DNA from: an uncultured Tateyamaria sp.
GTDB taxonomy: Bacteria > Pseudomonadota > Alphaproteobacteria > Rhodobacterales > Rhodobacteraceae
Reading direction: 5' to 3'
Assembly (NCBI RefSeq): GCF_947503705.1
Contig: NZ_CANNES010000015.1
Coordinates: 1 to 61,310, forward strand
Length of the DNA: 61,310 bases
The notes beneath the pieces are model-generated. The model was not told the origin of the DNA, made no database searches, and was given only the letters and a program-made list of their open reading frames with translations. The position numbers were made by a program, and so were the translations under genes. Every line of letters starts with the position of its first letter. Positions within the stretch are counted from its first letter, which is position 1. Of this stretch, positions 52,566 through 61,310 are shown one piece after another.

Positions 52566-53477
52566 ATGCTGCTGCAACCCATATCACCCAGATTGCGGGC
52601 CAGACCGCCAGTGCCTTTGCCCATTGCAGAACTTGTTCTGGGCAAGCCGGTAGAAGAGGCGGCCGAGCTGTTGCCACGCCTGTTTAATCTGTGCCGGGTT
52701 GCACAAGGTGTTGCGGCGCGGGCGGCATTCGGGTTGCCGCAAGAGCCGGGCTGGCGGCAAGCATTGCGATACGAAATCCTAAAGGAGCATGTTCTGAAGC
52801 TTTGCCTAAAATGGCCAGGCCAATTGTCTGTGCCTCCGCTGGCCCTGCCAATCGGGTGGATGCAGGACGCACCCGCGCTTCGGGACGCACTCTTTGGCCC
52901 GGGTCAGCGGATGCCGACCTCTATCGACGCATTCATGGCCTTTCTCGACAGCGGCACAGGTATTGGGCCGGTTCTAAAGGCCATCGCTCAAGTTATTCCA
53001 CCTGCTTCCGCCGTGCGCGCAGATTTGCCGCTAACCACATCGAACAGCATCTTTGACCGCATGGCACAAGAGAACTCGGTCGCCGGGCGTCACGCAGTCC
53101 ATTCCGTCATGATCGCAATCGAAACGCGATGGGGGCGTGGGCCACTTTGGTCTGCAACCGGGCTCACCTGTGATCTTGCGGACTGCCTGGAAGGTAAACT
53201 TCCTACCGCCGACCTGCGCCAAGGGCGCAGCGTCGTACCTGCGGCCCGCGGCCTTTACGGAATTTGTGCCCAGCTTACCAATGGCCGGATCACGCAGTTT
53301 CAAAGGATCACACCAACGGATCATCTGGTGATGCGCGGCGGCATGTTGGAACACAGCCTCGCGACACTGGAACCGGCCCGCGCAAATGCCCTCGCACCGG
53401 TGGTCTTGTCTATTCTCGATCCGTGCTTTCCAATCAGGCTTGAACGGGATCAGGTCGAGGAGGTGACCCATGCATGA
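52566..53477 (+). CDS. hupK: HupK, degenerate large-subunit-like maturation protein
   Basis: A 303-residue protein related to hydrogenase large subunits but with decayed metal motifs: LFNLCRVAQ in place of RxCGxC and DPCFPIRL in place of DPCxxC. HupK/HoxV is thought to act as a scaffold for the metal cofactor. ATG 52566 lies 4 bases after the previous stop; longer in-frame sequence upstream is a shadow. It overlaps hypA by 8 bases. Confidence 0.88.
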   Translation: MLLQPISPRLRARPPVPLPIAELVLGKPVEEAAELLPRLFNLCRVAQGVAARAAFGLPQEPGWRQALRYEILKEHVLKLCLKWPGQLSVPPLALPIGWMQDAPALRDALFGPGQRMPTSIDAFMAFLDSGTGIGPVLKAIAQVIPPASAVRADLPLTTSNSIFDRMAQENSVAGRHAVHSVMIAIETRWGRGPLWSATGLTCDLADCLEGKLPTADLRQGRSVVPAARGLYGICAQLTNGRITQFQRITPTDHLVMRGGMLEHSLATLEPARANALAPVVLSILDPCFPIRLERDQVEEVTHA

Positions 53478-53811
53478 GATGTCCCTTTGCGAAGGCATGC
53501 GCGGCGTGATCGAGGATCAAGCGCGGGTGCACAACGTCTCGAAAATTTCGCGGGTCCGGGTCGAGATCGGGCGCTTTGCCGGGGTTGAGACCAGTGCACT
53601 GCACTTTGCCTTTGACGTGGTCATGCGCGGCTCTGTGGCCGAAGGGGCCGAACTGGTCACGCTGGAACTACCAGGCCGCGCGCTGTGCTATGACTGCATG
53701 AAAGAAGTGGAAATCGTCGAGCGGTTGGACCCTTGTCCGCTCTGCGGCGGTGGCAAGCTGATGCCGCAAGGCGGGGATGAAATGAAAATCAAAGACTTGG
53801 AGGTTGCATAA
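53470..53811 (+). CDS. hypA: HypA nickel insertion protein
   Basis: A 113-residue nickel metallochaperone. The nickel site uses the N-terminal MHE with His2, and the zinc site uses Cys73, Cys76, Cys89 and Cys92. It works with HypB to load nickel into the large subunit. The start overlaps hupK; the family's invariant MHEMSL fixes it. Confidence 0.94.
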   Translation: MHEMSLCEGMRGVIEDQARVHNVSKISRVRVEIGRFAGVETSALHFAFDVVMRGSVAEGAELVTLELPGRALCYDCMKEVEIVERLDPCPLCGGGKLMPQGGDEMKIKDLEVA

Positions 53812-53812
53812 G

Positions 53813-54637
53813 ATGTGTACTGTATGCGGATGCAGCGAAGGTGAAACCAAGGTGCATGGGCACGACCATAGCCACGGGCACGCCGACCACCATCACCACC
53901 ACACCCACGACCATCATCACTACGGTCACGGCCCTGCCGGGGTCGAGGTGCCAGGAATGTCTCAGGAACGGCTGATCGAGATCGAGACGGATATCCTGAG
54001 CAAGAACGATCTTTATGCGCGTGCCAATCGCAAACGGCTGGCCGAAAACGGGGCCTTCGCGGTCAACCTTGTATCCTCTCCCGGTTCCGGCAAGACGACA
54101 CTGCTGTGCAAGACAATCGAAGCATTGGATAGCGTATCCCTTGGGGTGATCGAAGGCGATCAGCAGACCGAAAACGACGCCGACCGCATCCGCGCCACCG
54201 GCGCCCCTGCCGTTCAGGTCAACACCGGCAAAGGCTGCCATCTTGATGGCCATATGGTTGGCCACGCGATGGAGCATCTGAACCTGCCGGAAAACGCACT
54301 GCTCTTTATTGAAAACGTCGGGAACCTTGTCTGCCCGGCCGCCTTTGACCTGGGCGAGGATTGCAAGGTAGCGATCCTGTCGGTCACCGAGGGCGAGGAT
54401 AAGCCACTAAAATATCCCGACATGTTCACCGCCGCGCGGCTTGCGATCCTGAACAAGACTGATCTTGCGCCACATTGCGATGTCGACCTGTCGCTTTACG
54501 AAGCGAACCTGCGACGCGTGAACCCGGGCATCGAAATCCTCCACATGTCCGCGCGTACGGGCGAGGGAATGGCGGCTTGGGTTACCTGGTTGCGCAACAA
54601 CCTTGCTGACAAGGCAGTGCCAAAGGCTGCGCAATGA
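53813..54637 (+). CDS. hypB: HypB nickel-binding GTPase
   Basis: A 274-residue GTPase. The N-terminus has MCTVCGC and then a tract of about 15 histidines (residues 15-41) that can store nickel. The P-loop is SPGSGKTT and the later NKTDL is the guanine-specificity motif. The ATG at 53813 follows GGAGG by 9 bases. The rich His tract may compensate for the lack of a nickel permease gene here. Confidence 0.94.
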   Translation: MCTVCGCSEGETKVHGHDHSHGHADHHHHHTHDHHHYGHGPAGVEVPGMSQERLIEIETDILSKNDLYARANRKRLAENGAFAVNLVSSPGSGKTTLLCKTIEALDSVSLGVIEGDQQTENDADRIRATGAPAVQVNTGKGCHLDGHMVGHAMEHLNLPENALLFIENVGNLVCPAAFDLGEDCKVAILSVTEGEDKPLKYPDMFTAARLAILNKTDLAPHCDVDLSLYEANLRRVNPGIEILHMSARTGEGMAAWVTWLRNNLADKAVPKAAQ

Positions 54638-56112
54638 GCGGGCTGCCGACACTTCTTTTGGTCGATGACGAAGCGCATTCTCTTTCGGCGATGCGCATGG
54701 CCCTGGAGGACGACTTTGACTGCCTTACCGCACTGAACGCGGATGAGGCGATGACGCTCATGGAGGAGAACTACGTCCAGGCCATCTTTTGCGACCATCG
54801 GATGCCGGGTCGTACGGGCGTGGAATTTCTGTCCGATGTGCGCGACCGCTGGCCGGAAACGGTGCGCATCATCATCACCGGCTACACCGAGACCAATGAT
54901 ATGATTGCCGCGATCAATGATGCGGGGATCTACCAGTTTCTGACCAAGCCCTGGCATCCTGATCAACTGATGATTGCCGCCAAGAATGCAGCACAACTAT
55001 TCCAACTGAGCCGGGATCACGACCGCCTGTCCCTTGAAATGCGCTTTATGGGCAAGACGGCCGAGAACAAGGTCGAAGCACGACGCCGCACACTGCGCGA
55101 AGGATTTGGGTTTGAGAAAATCCTGCGCGTGGCGAACTCTCCGATGAATGCGACGGTCGAGCTGGCTCGTCAGTTCGCAAGTTTTGACGTCCCGGTCCTG
55201 ATCTCTGGCGAGGCGGGAACGGGCAAGGACACGATGGCCCGGGCGATGCACTATGCGTCACTGCGATCTGAACATGCGTTTTACGAGATCAATTGCGCCG
55301 GGCTGCCCGATGATCTTTTGCGGGTAGAACTCTTGGGGGCCAAGAAAGGCGCGCTTCCCGGCACCCCCAACAATAAAATCGGGCTTTTGCAAAAGGCGTC
55401 GCGCGGGACGGTATTTCTGAACGGGATCGACGCGCTCAGCCCGCAAATGCAGCTGACTTTATTGCGGGTGGCAACCGAGGGCAGCTTTGAACCTGTTGGC
55501 GGCACCGAAACGCTGACAACTGACGCGCGGCTTCTGACCGGAAGCCATAGCGATCTGGCCGCTGCTGTTGCCCGAGGCACGTTTCGCAAGGACCTCTATT
55601 ATGCGCTCGCCGCCACCGAATTGACCCTGCATGCGTTGCGCGCCCGTGTCGAAGACTTGCCAATTCTCGCGCAGAACATGTTGGGTGAACTGGCCGAACA
55701 ACATCGCAAACCTGTCGAGGGGTTAACCGATCTGGCCCTTGAGTTTCTGGCCAATTATGACTGGCCCGGCAATTTGCCGGAACTGTCCAACGAGTTGACG
55801 CGCCTTTTGATCCGCACGCAGGACGTGCGCCTGGGGCCAGAACTGATTTCCAGGCACATCCTGCAGGCCGACCCATCCGTCAGCGCGCGACCCGACCCCG
55901 TGGCCGCCGATGTCATGTCGTCCGAAGGGACGCTCAAAGACCGTATCGAAGTGATGGAAGCCCGGATCCTGCGCGAAACGCTGACCCGGCTGAAGTGGAA
56001 CAAGAGCCGCGCCGCCGAGGAACTGGGCCTGAGCCGTGTTGGACTACGCTCCAAACTTGACCGCTACGGTGTCGAACAACCAAGCAAACACGACAACACG
56101 CAGGAGGACTGA
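54634..56112 (+). CDS. hupR: HupR/HoxA response regulator
   Basis: A 492-residue NtrC-type activator. The receiver phosphoacceptor is Asp54 (CDHRMPG), Walker A is GEAGTGKD (192-199), and a Fis-type helix-turn-helix ends the protein ([20 protein letters not shown]). The sigma-54 contact loop GAFTGA is altered to GAKKGA (235-240), which fits HupR of Rhodobacter capsulatus working with the housekeeping sigma factor. It should activate hupSL under control of HupT. It overlaps hypB by 4 bases. Confidence 0.93.
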   Translation: MSGLPTLLLVDDEAHSLSAMRMALEDDFDCLTALNADEAMTLMEENYVQAIFCDHRMPGRTGVEFLSDVRDRWPETVRIIITGYTETNDMIAAINDAGIYQFLTKPWHPDQLMIAAKNAAQLFQLSRDHDRLSLEMRFMGKTAENKVEARRRTLREGFGFEKILRVANSPMNATVELARQFASFDVPVLISGEAGTGKDTMARAMHYASLRSEHAFYEINCAGLPDDLLRVELLGAKKGALPGTPNNKIGLLQKASRGTVFLNGIDALSPQMQLTLLRVATEGSFEPVGGTETLTTDARLLTGSHSDLAAAVARGTFRKDLYYALAATELTLHALRARVEDLPILAQNMLGELAEQHRKPVEGLTDLALEFLANYDWPGNLPELSNELTRLLIRTQDVRLGPELISRHILQADPSVSARPDPVAADVMSSEGTLKDRIEVMEARILRETLTRLKWNKSRAAEELGLSRVGLRSKLDRYGVEQPSKHDNTQED

Positions 56113-56115
56113 GGC

Positions 56116-56421
56116 ATGTGTCTGGGAATACCGGGACAGATCGTCGAGATCACCGATGCCACCCGATTGATGGCGATTGCAGATATCTCTGGTGTGCGAC
56201 GGGAGGTGTCTGTCGCTTGCGTCGCCACACCGGACCTCTCTGACCTGATCGGGGAATGGGCGCTTATTCACGTGGGCTTTGCCATGAGTGTGATTGACGA
56301 GGGCGAAGCCGAGAAAACACTCGAAGCGTTGCGCGGACTGGGCGAGGCACAAGAAACGCTCGAAGCCATGGCCCAGGGTGACGCAGCCCTGCATACACCG
56401 GCAGAGAGAGTAGCATCATGA
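56116..56421 (+). CDS. hypC: HypC maturation chaperone
   Basis: A 101-residue HypC starting MCLGIPGQI, with Cys2 as the catalytic ligand that carries the Fe(CN)2CO unit with HypD. It is the second HypC-family gene of the locus after hupF, and the more canonical of the two. It overlaps hypD by 4 bases. Confidence 0.93.
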   Translation: MCLGIPGQIVEITDATRLMAIADISGVRREVSVACVATPDLSDLIGEWALIHVGFAMSVIDEGEAEKTLEALRGLGEAQETLEAMAQGDAALHTPAERVAS

Positions 56422-57563
56422 GATATGTCGAGGAATTTCGCGATCCGTCCGCTGCCAGGGACGTTTTGCGCGCAATCAAGGACGTCACAGCCGAAATCGG
56501 GGCGACAAAGGAAAAGCCGATCCACATCATGGAAATCTGTGGCGGCCACACCCATGCGATCTTTCGTTATGGCCTGGACCGGCTGACGCCCGAAGGCATC
56601 GAGTTCATTCATGGTCCCGGCTGCCCGGTCTGCGTTCTACCGATGAGCCGGATCGACGAATGCGTGGAAATTGCCGAACGTCCCGAAGTGATTTTTGCCA
56701 CCTTCGGCGATGCGATGCGGGTGCCCGGGTCGCGCAAGTCGCTGATGCAGGCCAAAGCGGATGGGGCCGATATCCGCATGGTCTATTCCCCGCTGGATGC
56801 GCTGGAACTGGCGCGCCGCAACCCTGACCGCGAGGTAGTGTTCTTTGGATTGGGGTTCGAGACGACGACGCCGTCAACAGCGCTGTCGATCCAACAGGCC
56901 TCCCGTGAAGCTCTGAGAAATTTCAGCGTATTCTGCAATCACATCACTGTCCCGCCCCCGATCAAGGCGCTGCTTGATGACCCCTATATGGTCCTCGATG
57001 GTTTTGTAGGGCCTGGTCACGTGTCGATGGTGATTGGCACGCATCCTTATGATTTCATCGCCAAGGATTATGGCAAGCCCATCGTGGTTGCGGGATTTGA
57101 ACCGCTTGATTTGCTGCAATCGGTTTTGATGGTTCTGCATCAGATCCGCGATGGCCGCGCAGAGGTTGAAAACCAGTACGCCCGTGTGGTGCCAGAGCAT
57201 GGGAACCCGGTGTCCATTGCAGCCATCGAAGACGTCTATGAGCCCCGCCCGACCTTCGAATGGCGCGGTTTGGGCGAGATCGACGCAAGCGGTTTGCGCA
57301 TCCGCCACGCCTATCGCGCCTATGACGCCGAAGAAAAGTTTCGCGTGGGCTATGGCGCCGGACCGCGCATTGTCAGCGAACCCGATGGCTGTGCCTGCGG
57401 TCAGGTGATGACAGGGCGGATCAAACCGCCCCAATGCCCTCAATACGGCCAAGGCTGCACACCGGAAATGCCCTTGGGGGCGCTTATGGTCAGCTCTGAA
57501 GGGGCCTGTGCGGCTTATTTTCAGTACAGCGCCAATGATGACGTGATGGAGGCGGCGGAATGA
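56418..57563 (+). CDS. hypD: HypD iron-cofactor scaffold
   Basis: A 381-residue [4Fe-4S] protein. Motifs include CGGHTHAIFRYG, GPGCPVCVLP and GLGFETTTPS, and late Cys residues (CACGQVMTG, CPQYGQGC) hold the cluster. HypC and HypD together assemble the Fe(CN)2CO group. It is coupled to hypC and hypE by 4-base overlaps. Confidence 0.95.
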   Translation: MRYVEEFRDPSAARDVLRAIKDVTAEIGATKEKPIHIMEICGGHTHAIFRYGLDRLTPEGIEFIHGPGCPVCVLPMSRIDECVEIAERPEVIFATFGDAMRVPGSRKSLMQAKADGADIRMVYSPLDALELARRNPDREVVFFGLGFETTTPSTALSIQQASREALRNFSVFCNHITVPPPIKALLDDPYMVLDGFVGPGHVSMVIGTHPYDFIAKDYGKPIVVAGFEPLDLLQSVLMVLHQIRDGRAEVENQYARVVPEHGNPVSIAAIEDVYEPRPTFEWRGLGEIDASGLRIRHAYRAYDAEEKFRVGYGAGPRIVSEPDGCACGQVMTGRIKPPQCPQYGQGCTPEMPLGALMVSSEGACAAYFQYSANDDVMEAAE

Positions 57564-58609
57564 ATATGGCAACACCGATCAAAGCCTCTCGACTGCGCGG
57601 TGACCGCGTGACCATGGCCCATGGCGGTGGCGGCAAAGCCATGCGCGATCTGATCGAAGAGGTTTTTACGGACGTCTTTCAACCACCGGGATCAGAGGAT
57701 CAGGCACGTTTGACAGCCGAGGCGCTGCGCGCACCGGGCGCGCAACTCGCCTTTACAACTGATAGTTTTGTGGTCACCCCGCCCGAGTTCCCGGGTGGCG
57801 ATATCGGCAAGATCGCCGTGTGCGGAACGGTCAATGATCTGGCAGTAGGAGGTGCTAAACCGCTCTGGCTTTCGGCAGCATTCATCATTGAGGAAGGGTG
57901 CGAATTTGCACTGTTGCGCCGCGTTGTCGCGTCCATGCAGGCCGAGGCCGAGAAGGCAGGCGTGCGAATTGTCACCGGCGACACCAAGGTGGTGGAGCGC
58001 GGGTCGGCTGACCAGGTGTTTGTGACCACCTCAGGCGTCGGCGTCATCCCTGCACAGCGTCATCTGGCAGCGGACACCATCGAACCGGGCGATGTGGCCA
58101 TCGTGAATGGCGTCTTGGGGGATCACGGTGCGGCGATTCTGGCCGCACGCGGTGACATGGCGCTGAGCACGGACATCCAATCGGATTGCCAGAGCCTGAA
58201 CGGTTTGATCGAGGCGGTATTGAACGCCGCACCCAACGCCCGCGCGGCCCGTGACGCAACCCGCGGCGGCGTTGCCTCGTGCCTTAATGAAATGGCAGAG
58301 GCGGCAGGCGTCAGTATCGAAATTGACGAGACGTCATTGCCCCTCAGGGCCGAAGTCAGAGGCGTCTGTGAAGTGCTGGGCCTGGACCCACTCTATCTCG
58401 CCAATGAAGGGACTTTGGTCATTTTTGTGCCACAGGCGGAATCCGAAGCTGCCCTTGCCGCAATGCGTGCAACGCGTGAAGGGCAAGGTGCCCAGATCAT
58501 CGGGCGCGCCAAGGCCGGACACCCCGGACGCGTGACGATGAAGACGCTCTTTGGTGGTCAGCGATTGGTCGACACGCTGGTCGGAGAGCAGCTTCCCCGG
58601 ATTTGCTGA
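57560..58609 (+). CDS. hypE: HypE cyanide-ligand synthase
   Basis: A 349-residue PurM-like ATPase ending in LPRIC; the C-terminal Cys349 accepts the carbamoyl group from HypF and is dehydrated to thiocyanate. AHGGGGKAM near the N-terminus and GTVNDLAVGG are family motifs. ATG 57560 overlaps the hypD stop; ATG 57566 is an alternative. It ends the hydrogenase locus. Confidence 0.95.
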   Translation: MNMATPIKASRLRGDRVTMAHGGGGKAMRDLIEEVFTDVFQPPGSEDQARLTAEALRAPGAQLAFTTDSFVVTPPEFPGGDIGKIAVCGTVNDLAVGGAKPLWLSAAFIIEEGCEFALLRRVVASMQAEAEKAGVRIVTGDTKVVERGSADQVFVTTSGVGVIPAQRHLAADTIEPGDVAIVNGVLGDHGAAILAARGDMALSTDIQSDCQSLNGLIEAVLNAAPNARAARDATRGGVASCLNEMAEAAGVSIEIDETSLPLRAEVRGVCEVLGLDPLYLANEGTLVIFVPQAESEAALAAMRATREGQGAQIIGRAKAGHPGRVTMKTLFGGQRLVDTLVGEQLPRIC

Positions 58610-58640
58610 GAATTGGGACGGATCACCCGACACCTCAATG

Positions 58641-59546
58641 TCAAAAAATCATGCCTTTGTATTCGCGCATATAGGCCTCAAAGAAATCCGTGAAGGTCGC
58701 GACCAATGGCGGGAATTGTTCATAAGGCGGATAAAACAAAGTCAACCAAAGGGGCGAGGCTTCCCAGTCCGGCAACAGCTTTTCCACTTCCCCGGTCTCA
58801 AGGCCCTGCCGGACGATAAAGTCCGGGAGGACGCAGATACCGCCACCTGCTGCTGCAACGGAATACAGGAAATCCCCGCTGTTGGAGATCACCTTGGTCG
58901 AGGTTTTTACATCGCGCCGTTGACCGCCGTTGCGCAGTTTCCAGATTTCTGCGCGACCTTGGTCGCTGTAACCCAGCAATGTGTCCTGTTTCAGGTCATC
59001 AGGAGAAAGCGGCTTTGGAACGCGTTGAAACAGCGACGGAGCGGCGATCACATGGCGCGGAACCTGACAGATTTTTCGCCAGATCGTCGATTTGTCCGTT
59101 GGAGGTTCCGAGACCCGAACAGCGAGGTCACACTCCCCCTCGATGATGTCGACCAGCGTATCTGTCAGAAAGACCTCCAACTCGATCCTCGGGTAAGCGA
59201 GGCGAAAGCTTTCGACCAGTTGCGGCATCACGCGCACGCCCAAAGACATCGGAGCGTTGATGCGCAGACGGCCCATGTCCGGTCTGGATGCTTTGGTAAT
59301 GTCTGCGGTTGTTCTGTCGAGTTCTTCGACAATCGGTCGGTAGCGGGTGGCCGCGATGGCCCCCGCCGTTGTCATGGAGACCTGACGAGTGGTGCGGACG
59401 AACAACTGCTGCCCCATGTCGTCCTCAAGCTTGGACACGATCCGAGTGACGGAGGCCGGGGTCATCTGAAGCGACCTGGCGGCTGCGGCAAAGTTCAGCT
59501 TGGCAGCGACTTCAAGGAAGACACGGATCGATTTCAGGTCTGTCAT
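58641..59546 (-). CDS. LysR-family regulator of the glyoxalase-hydrolase pair
   Basis: A 301-residue LysR protein with the N-terminal helix-turn-helix (NFAAAARSLQMTPASVTRIV) and an effector domain. It is divergent from the dioxygenase gene with 112 bases between starts, and convergent with hypE. ATG 59546 begins the domain (TDLKSIRVFLEVA); 14 further residues upstream are unlikely. It probably controls quinone-responsive expression of the next two genes. Confidence 0.92.
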   Translation of the reverse strand: MTDLKSIRVFLEVAAKLNFAAAARSLQMTPASVTRIVSKLEDDMGQQLFVRTTRQVSMTTAGAIAATRYRPIVEELDRTTADITKASRPDMGRLRINAPMSLGVRVMPQLVESFRLAYPRIELEVFLTDTLVDIIEGECDLAVRVSEPPTDKSTIWRKICQVPRHVIAAPSLFQRVPKPLSPDDLKQDTLLGYSDQGRAEIWKLRNGGQRRDVKTSTKVISNSGDFLYSVAAAGGGICVLPDFIVRQGLETGEVEKLLPDWEASPLWLTLFYPPYEQFPPLVATFTDFFEAYMREYKGMIF

Positions 59547-59552
59547 TGGGTG

Positions 59553-59578
59553 ATTATTGTTACGCTGGCCGCAATAGT
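59553..59578. promoter_or_regulatory. Candidate LysR operator
   Basis: ATTATTG (59553-59559) and CAATAGT (59572-59578) form an inverted repeat with one mismatch in seven and a 12-base spacer, close to the T-N11-A pattern of LysR sites. It lies just upstream of the LysR start in the divergent gap. Confidence 0.45.
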
Positions 59579-59658
59579 AAATGCACAATTGTTTCTATTC
59601 TCGAACATAGCGGCTTCGCTTATTTTTCCATCAACAAAACGAACAGAAGGATTTCGAG

Positions 59659-60594
59659 ATGATCAAAGACATCAAGGGCCTGCATCACGTCACGTCGATG
59701 GCGGCGGATGCAAACCAGAACAACAGCTTTTTTACCGAAACCTTGGGCCTGCGCCGGGTAAAGAAAACCGTGAACTTCGATGCGCCCGAGGTCTATCACC
59801 TGTATTATGGTGACGAGGTCGGAACGCCCGGTTCGATCATGACCTATTTCCCCTTCGGCAACATGCCCAAAGGCCGTCGCGGTGCGGGTGAAGTGGGCAT
59901 TACGGAATTTGCCGTGCCAGATGGCAGCCTGGAGTTTTGGCAGAACCATCTGGCTGGGAAAGGTGTATCCGGTCTGAAGACCGAGACAGTCTTTGGCCAA
60001 AACCGTTTGAACTTTGACGGTCCGGATGGCGACAGCTTTGCACTTGTCGAAAGTGAGGTACGCGACCGTGAGGCCTGGACCGGCGGCGGTATCTCCCAAA
60101 ATGCGGGCGTGCTTGGCTTTAATGGTGCGCGATTCCGTGTCCGTGATGCGGCGGCAACCGGCGAACTCCTGACCTTTATGGGATACCAAAAGGCAGAGAC
60201 GGAAGGTGACATCACACGCTATCTGATCGAAGGCGGTAACGCTGCTGATACGATTGACATCGAGCAACTCGCATCCGCCGCCCCAGTTGCCGATCAGGGC
60301 GCAGGGTCCGTGCATCACATTGCGTTCGCCGTCAATGATCGGGCCGCACAATTGCGCGTCCGCCAGGCGCTGATGGATACCGGATACCAGGTCACGCCCG
60401 TGATTGACCGCGACTATTTCTGGGCAATCTACTTCCGGACGCCTGGGGGTATTCTTTTCGAAGTTGCCACCAATGAACCGGGCTTTGACCGTGATGAAGA
60501 CACGGCACATCTCGGCGAGGCGCTCAAGCTGCCATCGCGTTACGAGGCCCACCGCGCTCAGATTGAGCAATTGCTCCCACCCCTGGCAGCCTGA
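59659..60594 (+). CDS. Glyoxalase-fold ring-cleaving dioxygenase (MhqO-like)
   Basis: A 311-residue extradiol-type dioxygenase built from two vicinal-oxygen-chelate halves. Metal ligands are suggested by GLHHVT (His8 or His9) and VHHIAFAV, with a late Glu in GGILFEVAT. Relatives such as MhqO and PcpA cleave hydroquinones and protect against quinone stress. AGAAGGA precedes the ATG. It is followed after 12 bases by a serine hydrolase, the same pairing as mhqO-mhqD in Bacillus. Confidence 0.9.
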   Translation: MIKDIKGLHHVTSMAADANQNNSFFTETLGLRRVKKTVNFDAPEVYHLYYGDEVGTPGSIMTYFPFGNMPKGRRGAGEVGITEFAVPDGSLEFWQNHLAGKGVSGLKTETVFGQNRLNFDGPDGDSFALVESEVRDREAWTGGGISQNAGVLGFNGARFRVRDAAATGELLTFMGYQKAETEGDITRYLIEGGNAADTIDIEQLASAAPVADQGAGSVHHIAFAVNDRAAQLRVRQALMDTGYQVTPVIDRDYFWAIYFRTPGGILFEVATNEPGFDRDEDTAHLGEALKLPSRYEAHRAQIEQLLPPLAA

Positions 60595-60606
60595 GGATTT
60601 TGTGCC

Positions 60607-61212
60607 ATGGCCACCACTCACTATCACGCAATGTCGGTCGAACCTCAGGTCGGCCGACCCCTCGTTTTCGCCTTTCACGGAACGGGCGGGGACGAGCATC
60701 AATTCTTTTCACTCGCCCAGCAGTTGATGCCGGGCGGGGGCGTTGTATCACCAAGAGGAGATGTGTCCGAAATGGGTGCATCCCGGTTCTTTCGCAGAAC
60801 CGGGGAAGGTGTCTATGACATGGATGATCTCGCGGCCCGCACGAGCAAGATGATCGCCTATGTTGAGGCCCACAAGGCCCAGCATCCTGATGCGCCAGTA
60901 TTTGGCTTTGGGTATTCGAACGGCGCCAACATATTGGCATCGGTCTTGATGGTCCGTCCGGATCTCTTTGACAAAGCGGCCCTGCTGCATCCCTTGATCA
61001 CATGGGACCCGGGCAGAGTGCCAGGCTTGGCGGGTAAGCGGGTTCTTGTAACGGCGGGTGAACATGACCCGATTACCCCGTGGCACAAGACAACCAGCCT
61101 GATCAGTTGGTTCGAAGACCAGAACGCGCGTGTAACGGTTGAAACGCATGATGGGGGGCATGAGCTTCGCCAGACAGAAATTCAGGCACTGGCGCAGTTC
61201 TTGAATGACTGA
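60607..61212 (+). CDS. Alpha/beta serine hydrolase (MhqD-like)
   Basis: A 201-residue esterase of the phospholipase/carboxylesterase group. The oxyanion segment is FAFHGTGGDEH, the nucleophile is Ser in GYSNGAN, and Asp (EHDPITPW) and His (DGGHEL) complete the triad. MhqD-type hydrolases act with MhqO in quinone detoxification. Its stop (61210-61212) lies 4 bases from the convergent LysR stop, beside the circle join. Confidence 0.9.
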   Translation: MATTHYHAMSVEPQVGRPLVFAFHGTGGDEHQFFSLAQQLMPGGGVVSPRGDVSEMGASRFFRRTGEGVYDMDDLAARTSKMIAYVEAHKAQHPDAPVFGFGYSNGANILASVLMVRPDLFDKAALLHPLITWDPGRVPGLAGKRVLVTAGEHDPITPWHKTTSLISWFEDQNARVTVETHDGGHELRQTEIQALAQFLND

Positions 61213-61216
61213 ACGA

Positions 61217-61233
61217 TCACTGAAAGGCGCTGT
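61217..61233 (-). CDS. C-terminal end of the LysR gene that starts at 925
   Basis: These 17 bases complete the LysR gene across the circle join; the TGA stop is the complement of 61217-61219. The encoded end is ...NALHSAFQ. The following bases to 61310 only repeat 1-77. Confidence 0.9.
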
Positions 61234-61310
61234 GCAAGGCATTGATTGTCGAAAGCAGCGCCGCTTCTTCCTTTATCCAACCAAGGAAGGCCCGCACGCC
61301 CGGGTCGCTT
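61234..61310 (+). repeat. Terminal direct repeat, copy 2 (circular overlap)
   Basis: Identical to bases 1-77. Removing one copy gives the closed circle. It is not an insertion-sequence end or a telomere, because the copies are direct and coincide with the sequence ends. Confidence 0.95.

Noticed and set aside
54634..56112. HupR as a sigma-54-dependent activator
   Set aside because: The GAFTGA loop is changed to GAKKGA and no -24/-12 promoter is seen upstream of hupS.
58551..59813. 420-codon open frame on the plus strand
   Set aside because: It covers the LysR gene on the opposite strand and parts of its neighbours; its translation has no domain.

Overview
The window is a complete circular replicon of about 61,233 bp. 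Bases 1-77 recur exactly, in the same orientation, at 61234-61310, and a LysR gene reads without a break across the join. It is a plasmid: an RPA-type replication initiator lies between two iteron arrays (17.4-18.9 kb), beside a ParA ATPase with a small basic partner (13.2-14.5 kb) and an AbiEi/AbiEii-type toxin-antitoxin pair (10.8-12.4 kb). No rRNA, tRNA, transposase, relaxase, type IV secretion or CRISPR was recognised. Gene content, and a hup/hyp gene order matching that known from Rhodobacter capsulatus, point to an alphaproteobacterium of the Rhodobacteraceae (roseobacter group); this host assignment is inferred.

Layout around the circle. (1) 58.6 kb through the join to 10.5 kb: a quinone/aromatic detoxification and oxidation region with two LysR regulators, a glyoxalase-fold dioxygenase and serine hydrolase pair, pirin, XapX protein, isochorismatase-like hydrolase, YtcJ-like amidohydrolase, GNAT, porin, an IorAB-type molybdenum hydroxylase and an MFS exporter. 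(2) 10.7-19.0 kb: the maintenance block (toxin-antitoxin, par, rep) with a copper operon (copC, copD, multicopper oxidase) inserted between par and rep. (3) 19.1-24.7 kb: a compact five-gene biosynthetic operon (cysteine-nucleophile thioesterase-like protein, fatty-acyl-AMP-ligase-like enzyme, cytochrome P450, free acyl carrier protein, O-carbamoyltransferase) with no PKS or NRPS. This is the best candidate for an undescribed system. (4) 24.7-39.2 kb: a LysR-controlled aromatic catabolic operon with maleylacetate reductase, a Liv-type ABC importer, a flavin phenol-type hydroxylase, hydroxyquinol 1,2-dioxygenase, a BKACE enzyme, a nitroreductase, a TRAP transporter with fused DctQM, and a YciI-like protein. 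(5) 39.3-58.6 kb: a full [NiFe] uptake hydrogenase locus, hupTUV-hypF-hupSL-(small ORF)-hupC-hupDFGH-hupIJ-hupK-hypAB-hupR-hypCDE.

How the parts work together. The catabolic operon would import an aromatic compound, hydroxylate it to hydroxyquinol, open the ring and reduce maleylacetate to 3-oxoadipate; BKACE may then split 3-oxoadipate with acetyl-CoA. The hydrogenase carries all six proximal-cluster cysteines of oxygen-tolerant membrane-bound enzymes and would feed electrons from H2 through HupC into the respiratory chain, under control of the HupUV sensor, HupT kinase and HupR regulator. The plasmid therefore looks like a package for H2-supplemented heterotrophy, aromatic use and quinone/copper tolerance, plus one uncharacterised small-molecule pathway.
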